This document shows, piece after piece, positions 32,979 to 37,007 of a stretch of DNA of 37,007 nt. The notes beneath the pieces are model-generated. The model searched no databases. It was not told the DNA's origin and saw only the letters and a list, made by a program, of their open reading frames with translations. The stretch's first letter is position 1; every line of letters begins with the position of its first letter. Origin of the DNA: Spirochaetota bacterium (GTDB taxonomy: Bacteria > Spirochaetota > Spirochaetia > Treponematales > UBA12059); assembly GCA_029547205.1 (NCBI GenBank), contig JAKPPT010000110.1, positions 1-37,007 on the forward strand, read 5' to 3'. The position numbers and the translations under genes are program-made.

Positions 32979-33707
32979 ATGACAACAATTTCTAGTTTCC
33001 ATGGCATAGAAGAACGTATTAAACGCTCTTCAGACGGTATACAGGCACTCATCGTTGCTAAAACTGGTCCACGTGTTAAAGAAATTATTAAACTGGCAGA
33101 GCATGCACATATACCCATACAGTATGTAAACGAAGATGCAATCAGAAAATATGAGCAGGATAATAAAGGTGTGTTACTTTTGGTTGATGAAAGTGAAACA
33201 CGCTCACAAGTAGATTTTTATTCATGGATTCATACCGTGGAGGAAAAACCATATCTTGTAGTGGTCCTCGATCATATTGAAGATCCACATAACTTTGGTG
33301 CTATCTTGCGTTCTGCGGATATTTTTGCGGTCGATCTTGTTGTGGTACCCAATAAACGAAACGTTAAAGCAACTGATACCGTGTTTAAGGTATCAGCTGG
33401 AGCAGCCTCATACGTTCCTGTTGCAGAAGTAGCAAACATACGTGATGCACTGCTCCGCTTAAAAGAGGCCGGATTCTGGATTTACGGTGCAGATATGGAA
33501 GGTGCCCCACTTATAAAAACACAATTTGCACAACGAACTGCGCTTGTCATGGGTAGTGAGGGGACTGGTCTCGCTCCACTTATAAAAAAATCCTGTGATG
33601 AACTTATCAGCATTCCACAATTTGGACACATTGATTCCCTCAATGTTTCAGTTGCCACTGGAATAATGTTATATGAAATAGCATGTAGACATATACACAA
33701 AGAATAA
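32979..33707 (+). CDS. rlmB: 23S rRNA (guanosine-2'-O)-methyltransferase RlmB-like (SpoU/TrmH family)
   Basis: A 242-residue SPOUT enzyme predicted to methylate the ribose of G2251 in 23S rRNA. It has the N-terminal L30-like substrate-binding domain (about 1-75) and the knotted catalytic domain with the three family motifs: DHIEDPHNFGAILRSAD with conserved Asn and Arg (near 96-112), ALVMGSEGTGL, and the Ser-Leu-Asn-Val-Ser segment (SIPQFGHIDSLNVSVATGIMLYE). Length and motif order match RlmB more closely than TrmH. It follows the cytidylate-kinase-like gene by 42 nt and precedes transketolase by 10 nt. A TATAGT (32962-32967) sits 11 nt before the ATG and no ribosome site is visible, so it may have its own near-leaderless transcript. 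Confidence 0.92.
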   Translation: MTTISSFHGIEERIKRSSDGIQALIVAKTGPRVKEIIKLAEHAHIPIQYVNEDAIRKYEQDNKGVLLLVDESETRSQVDFYSWIHTVEEKPYLVVVLDHIEDPHNFGAILRSADIFAVDLVVVPNKRNVKATDTVFKVSAGAASYVPVAEVANIRDALLRLKEAGFWIYGADMEGAPLIKTQFAQRTALVMGSEGTGLAPLIKKSCDELISIPQFGHIDSLNVSVATGIMLYEIACRHIHKE

Positions 33708-33717
33708 AGGAGCTCAT

Positions 33718-35676
33718 ATGAATCACGAAACAATACAGGCTGTAGCAAATACCGTACGCTGTCTCACTATGGATGCAATTCAAAAAGCAAATTCGGGTCA
33801 TCCCGGCATGCCAATGGGCTGTGCTGAGCTTGGCGCATTACTCTATGGCAGTATACTCAAATATAACCCAGATGAACCGCTCTGGATAAATCGGGATAGA
33901 TTTGTATTATCAGCAGGTCATGGTTCCATGTTTTTATATTCACTGCTTCATCTCGCAGGTTTTTCAATCACTCTCGACGATATAAAAAACTTCCGGCAGC
34001 TTGGTTCACCCTGTGCCGGACACCCTGAATACGGTCTTGCTCCAGGCATCGAAATGACTACCGGTCCGCTTGGCCAGGGTTTTGCCACTGCAGTAGGCAT
34101 GGCAATTGCCGAAACAATGCTCGCTGCCCGCTACAATACGAGAGAACACACAATTTTCGATTACTATACATATGTACTTGCTGGCGATGGTTGTTTACAG
34201 GAAGGCGTCGCATCTGAAGCGGCCAGTCTTGCAGGACACCTTAAGCTAAAAAAGTTAATAGCTTTTTACGACAGCAATAAAATTACGATAGACGGCTCTA
34301 CCACTCTTGCATTTACCGAAGATGTTGCACTTCGTTTTTCTGCCTATGGCTGGAATGTGTTCCATGCTAATATGTATGATACCGATGATATAGAACGCCA
34401 CATTGAAATAGCAAAAAAAGAATCCGATAAACCTACACTCATTATACTTAAAAGCATTATCGGTAAAGGTGCCCCAACCTTGCAAGGTTCACACAAGACT
34501 CATGGTGCTCCCTTAGGAGAAGATGAAATTAAAAAAGCAAAAGAAAACATGGGTATTGCTCCAGATACATATTTTTACAGAGATCCTGAGGCACTCTCAT
34601 ACTTTGAAGCATATAAACTAAAACTCCAAGAGCAATACACAACATGGAAAGAAAAATTTACTGCATGGCAAAAACAAAACTCCGAACTGGCAGAGGAGTT
34701 AGCTCTCGCACAGGCAGGGAAACCAGTTAAAGTACCCCAGTGGCCACTCTTTAAGCTTGATGAGTCGATTGCAACACGAACTGCTTCCGGGAAGGCTTTG
34801 CTGGCAGCTATTGATTCATGGCCTAATCTTGTCGGTGGATCTGCAGATCTTACCGGGCCCAATGCAACAGAAATTCCTGGAGAGCCATACAGTGCAGAAA
34901 ATCATGCTGGGCGAAAAATCCATTTTGGCGTTAGAGAATTTGGCATGGCAGCCATAGCAAACGGACTAGCGCTTTCAAAAATCTTGCGCCCTTTCTGTGC
35001 AACATTCCTGGTTTTTTCCGATTATCTCAGGCCAGCGCTTCGATTATCAGCGCTCATGAAAATTCCAGTTATATATGTACTGACACACGATTCTGTATAT
35101 CTCGGTGAAGATGGGCCAACACATCAGCCAATTGAGCACCTTTCAAGCCTCAGAGCAATACCCAATCTGACAGTACTACGTCCTGCAGATGCTGAAGAAA
35201 CAGTTCTAGCATGGGAGCTGGCTCTTGCAAAAACCGATGGTCCGACAGCACTTATTCTTTCCCGGCAAAATTTACCAGTATTGCCAAAAGATGATCCAAA
35301 CTGGAAAGACACCATCAAGACCGGGGCATATGTCATAAAAAATACACCGGTTGAACCAGAGATCACGATTCTCGCAAGCGGCAGCGAAGTATCCCTAGCA
35401 CTTGAAGCTACAAAAAAGACTAAAAAACAGGTACGAGTTGTTTCCGTACTTTCGCTTGAAACGTTCCTCGAACAACCTGAACCGATACAAACAATTATTT
35501 TGGGGAAATCAGCAAAACTCATTGCATGTGAAGCTGGACATCCCATGAGCTGGTATGTTCTCACAAACACAGTACTTGGAATAAAACGTTTTGGTGAGTC
35601 TGGACCAGGAACAAAAGTAGCTGAACATCTCGGAATATCAGTTGCAAACCTGCTTGCGCTCATTGAAAGTGTATGA
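33718..35676 (+). CDS. tkt: transketolase
   Basis: A 652-residue thiamine-diphosphate enzyme of the non-oxidative pentose phosphate pathway that moves two-carbon units between sugar phosphates. Visible motifs are KANSGHPGMPMG (His28), DRFVLSAGHGSM, TTGPLGQGFATAVGMA, the TPP/metal motif LAGDGCLQEG (about 154-163) ending with YDSNKITIDG, GKGAPTLQGSHKTHG, and the pyrimidine domain HFGVREFGMAAIANG with its conserved Glu, plus TDGPTALILSRQ. Length is typical. AAAGGAG is 6 nt before the ATG, much stronger than for the two upstream genes. It lies 10 nt after rlmB. A strong terminator follows at 35744. With Zwf it supplies pentose and erythrose phosphates. Confidence 0.97.
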   Translation: MNHETIQAVANTVRCLTMDAIQKANSGHPGMPMGCAELGALLYGSILKYNPDEPLWINRDRFVLSAGHGSMFLYSLLHLAGFSITLDDIKNFRQLGSPCAGHPEYGLAPGIEMTTGPLGQGFATAVGMAIAETMLAARYNTREHTIFDYYTYVLAGDGCLQEGVASEAASLAGHLKLKKLIAFYDSNKITIDGSTTLAFTEDVALRFSAYGWNVFHANMYDTDDIERHIEIAKKESDKPTLIILKSIIGKGAPTLQGSHKTHGAPLGEDEIKKAKENMGIAPDTYFYRDPEALSYFEAYKLKLQEQYTTWKEKFTAWQKQNSELAEELALAQAGKPVKVPQWPLFKLDESIATRTASGKALLAAIDSWPNLVGGSADLTGPNATEIPGEPYSAENHAGRKIHFGVREFGMAAIANGLALSKILRPFCATFLVFSDYLRPALRLSALMKIPVIYVLTHDSVYLGEDGPTHQPIEHLSSLRAIPNLTVLRPADAEETVLAWELALAKTDGPTALILSRQNLPVLPKDDPNWKDTIKTGAYVIKNTPVEPEITILASGSEVSLALEATKKTKKQVRVVSVLSLETFLEQPEPIQTIILGKSAKLIACEAGHPMSWYVLTNTVLGIKRFGESGPGTKVAEHLGISVANLLALIESV

Positions 35677-35743
35677 GCATGGACATAATATATAACTAAT
35701 AAAATAATGACAGTTATTTAATTTTAATACTGTTACTTACGAT

Positions 35744-35775
35744 CAGGGCTGTCAGAGACAGCCCTGTTCTGTTTT
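35744..35775 (+). terminator. rho-independent terminator after transketolase
   Basis: CAGGGCTGTC (35744-35753) and its exact reverse complement (35757-35766) form a 10-bp stem with a 3-nt loop, followed by TTCTGTTTT (35767-35775). It separates the convergent transketolase and lipoprotein genes. The T-run is only on the plus strand, so it mainly ends transketolase transcription. Confidence 0.9.
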
Positions 35776-36643
35776 AATATAACCGTAACGTTGCAATGAT
35801 ATAATCAAATTTAGTAATTAAATCCTGTACCTCTCGCGGCAACTTTTCATTCATTTTCCCTTCGCGAAACTCTTTCTCCATAAAATAGAATGCATCCTTA
35901 TAAGGACCAGGTATATCGCTATATTTAATATTATACTTTTTATTAATTTCATGTTCCAAATTGTTTAGTATTACTTTTATATTATCTTTTGATTCTTCTG
36001 CAATATCGCCTTCTTTGGTCATTTTGGGGCCAGGAAAATAATAAACTATATTCACTTTAACCAATTTGTTATTCTTTATAAATACTAATCGTTTCCCAAT
36101 AAATCCATCAAACGTATCAAAACCAGTATAAAATTCAATTGCTATATTTGTAGTACCTTTGACTACATACTCAATTACATTCGATGGCATAGTTGGAACA
36201 TCGGGGATTTTCTGCAGAGCCAGGTTTTTCTTTATCCTTTCGAATTGCTCAACTTCTCCTGGCAAATCTTCCGGATTTGAAATATCTACTTTCATAAAAT
36301 AAAATATATTTTTATCCTCTGGCCATTCAATTTCTACACCTTCTGGAACAACAAATGAAAAGCCTAACTCATCATTAAAGAATCGTCTCCCCTGAATTTT
36401 CCCGTTTTCTATTTCTTTGACTGGAAATGAACTAAAATCGGGAATAGGGAGCTCCTCATGCTCAAAAGCTCTACTATCAGTTGTATGAATTGCTTCAACT
36501 TCATTTGAAGTTGCTGAAGCTGCAACGGTTTGTTCGTTTTGTGCTGCTTGTTGCTGTGATATGCCTTGCTCAGCTTTCTTTTGACAACTCTGTAACCCTA
36601 TAAACACGGTGATTGCAAGTAGTGCCCAACATAATCGTTTCAT
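35774..36643 (-). CDS. putative lipoprotein of unknown function
   Basis: A 289-residue lipoprotein. The ATG at 36643 is preferred because AAGGAGG lies 9 nt upstream; starting earlier would include that site. The signal peptide MKRLCWALLAITVFIGLQSC ends in a lipobox LQS-C with the lipidated Cys at residue 20. A Gln/Ala-rich linker (about 20-45) precedes the mature domain, which has the phrase FFNDELGFSFVVPEGVEI, reminiscent of PsbP/DcrB-like domains, then a mixed alpha/beta stretch ending with a helical YKDAFYFMEKEFREGK segment. No catalytic motif is visible. It begins 14 nt after the stop of the partial gene at the right edge on the same strand, so the two are in one unit. Function unknown. 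Confidence 0.8.
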   Translation of the reverse strand: MKRLCWALLAITVFIGLQSCQKKAEQGISQQQAAQNEQTVAASATSNEVEAIHTTDSRAFEHEELPIPDFSSFPVKEIENGKIQGRRFFNDELGFSFVVPEGVEIEWPEDKNIFYFMKVDISNPEDLPGEVEQFERIKKNLALQKIPDVPTMPSNVIEYVVKGTTNIAIEFYTGFDTFDGFIGKRLVFIKNNKLVKVNIVYYFPGPKMTKEGDIAEESKDNIKVILNNLEHEINKKYNIKYSDIPGPYKDAFYFMEKEFREGKMNEKLPREVQDLITKFDYIIATLRLY

Positions 36644-36657
36644 GATTTGTTTCCTCC

Positions 36658-37007
36658 TTACTGTGGTATTTCCCATATATGATATCCTACACGATAACTG
36701 CCATTTTTCCCATACCGTTCATCATACCCATCTACTCCAGATACAACCTTTGTTTTGTTCGAAATATCTATGACTTTCCCTGTATATACATCAAATGCTT
36801 TTTGATCTCCCAGATAATTAACAGTATGAGCATACTTTGATTTTTGTCCATAATTAGTATACCGTACATGAGGCATACCTACCTCAACTGTATTACCATT
36901 ATTGTTTTTAATATAAGGATATAAGTTATCTGGTATTTTTTGTACATATTCTTCAGTATAATCATACTTATAATTCGTTCCAAAAGTTTTATTAAACGAA
37001 TCAGCTA
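36658..37007 (-). CDS. C-terminal part of an unrecognised gene, cut by the window edge
   Basis: The minus-strand frame stays open from the stop at 36658 to the window end, so at least 116 residues of a longer gene are present; the start is outside. A Met at 36876 is internal, since coding continues upstream through TVEVG, YPYIKNN, IPDNLY and EEYVQK. The visible tail (YTNYGQKSKYAHTVNYLGDQ; FDVYTGKVIDISNKTK; VDGYDERYGKNGSYRVGYHIWEIPQ) is rich in Tyr, Gly, Lys and Asn. It could be the end of a secreted repeat protein or toxin-like C-terminus, but I recognise no domain. The lipoprotein gene follows 14 nt downstream with a strong ribosome site. Confidence 0.65.
   Translation of the reverse strand, partial: ADSFNKTFGTNYKYDYTEEYVQKIPDNLYPYIKNNNGNTVEVGMPHVRYTNYGQKSKYAHTVNYLGDQKAFDVYTGKVIDISNKTKVVSGVDGYDERYGKNGSYRVGYHIWEIPQ

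Noticed and set aside
1-37007. CRISPR arrays, insertion sequences or prophage
   Set aside because: No regularly spaced 25-40 nt direct repeats with unique spacers, transposase, integrase or phage structural gene was found.

Overview
The window looks like chromosomal DNA of a spirochaete, most likely a Treponema-type host-associated anaerobe. Supporting signs are lipoproteins with treponeme-style lipoboxes, a DUF4954-type left-handed beta-helix protein, a TSCPD-domain protein, a glutaredoxin paired with a ferredoxin:thioredoxin-reductase-like subunit, a cytidylate-kinase-like/BON fusion, a Reg_prop/Y_Y_Y/GGDEF receptor and moderately AT-rich DNA. The genus is inferred from gene content. No rRNA, tRNA, IS element, prophage or CRISPR array was seen.

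Layout. Bases 1-376 carry a GC-rich, hairpin-rich repeat array of about 90-nt units that probably continues past the left edge. An ankyrin-repeat lipoprotein (minus strand) follows. Next is an AT-rich island (about 2.5-6.2 kb) with a two-module AAA+ ATPase, preceded by a 300-nt leader that looks like an attenuator, and an unrecognised 282-residue protein closed by a strong terminator. From 6.5 to 10.7 kb, plus-strand housekeeping genes encode a TSCPD protein, a methyltransferase, the glutaredoxin/FTR-like pair, and a cysteine desulfurase with ThiI (tRNA 4-thiouridine synthesis). From 10.7 to 16.6 kb lie a minus-strand pair (GerMN-domain membrane protein and a basic protein), a MATE exporter, the DUF4954 protein and a small unknown protein.

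From 16.5 to 21.1 kb come malic enzyme (minus), glucose-6-phosphate dehydrogenase with an RluA-type pseudouridine synthase (plus) and a histidine phosphatase (minus). From 21.3 to 27.1 kb a plus-strand unit encodes a large exported HExxH protein with a probable C-terminal barrel, a DinG-type helicase fused to a RadC/JAB-like domain, and a YaiI/YqxD protein. From 27.1 to 32.0 kb a minus-strand run encodes a periplasmic-sensing diguanylate cyclase, an EamA permease and a monofunctional GT51 transglycosylase. From 32.1 to 35.7 kb a plus-strand run encodes the cytidylate-kinase-like/BON protein, RlmB and transketolase, ending at a strong terminator. The right edge has a lipoprotein gene and the 3' end of an unrecognised gene that runs off the window.

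How the genes work together. Zwf, transketolase and malic enzyme give NADPH supply and pentose interconversion. Cysteine desulfurase plus ThiI, the pseudouridine synthase and RlmB modify tRNA and rRNA. The FTR-like/glutaredoxin pair would pass electrons to protein thiols. The most unusual parts are the AAA+ gene with its leader and orphan partner, the JAB-DinG fusion, the left-edge repeat array, tandem 18-bp duplications inside the exported barrel gene, and several genes whose best -10 hexamer sits so close to the start codon that their mRNAs may be leaderless.
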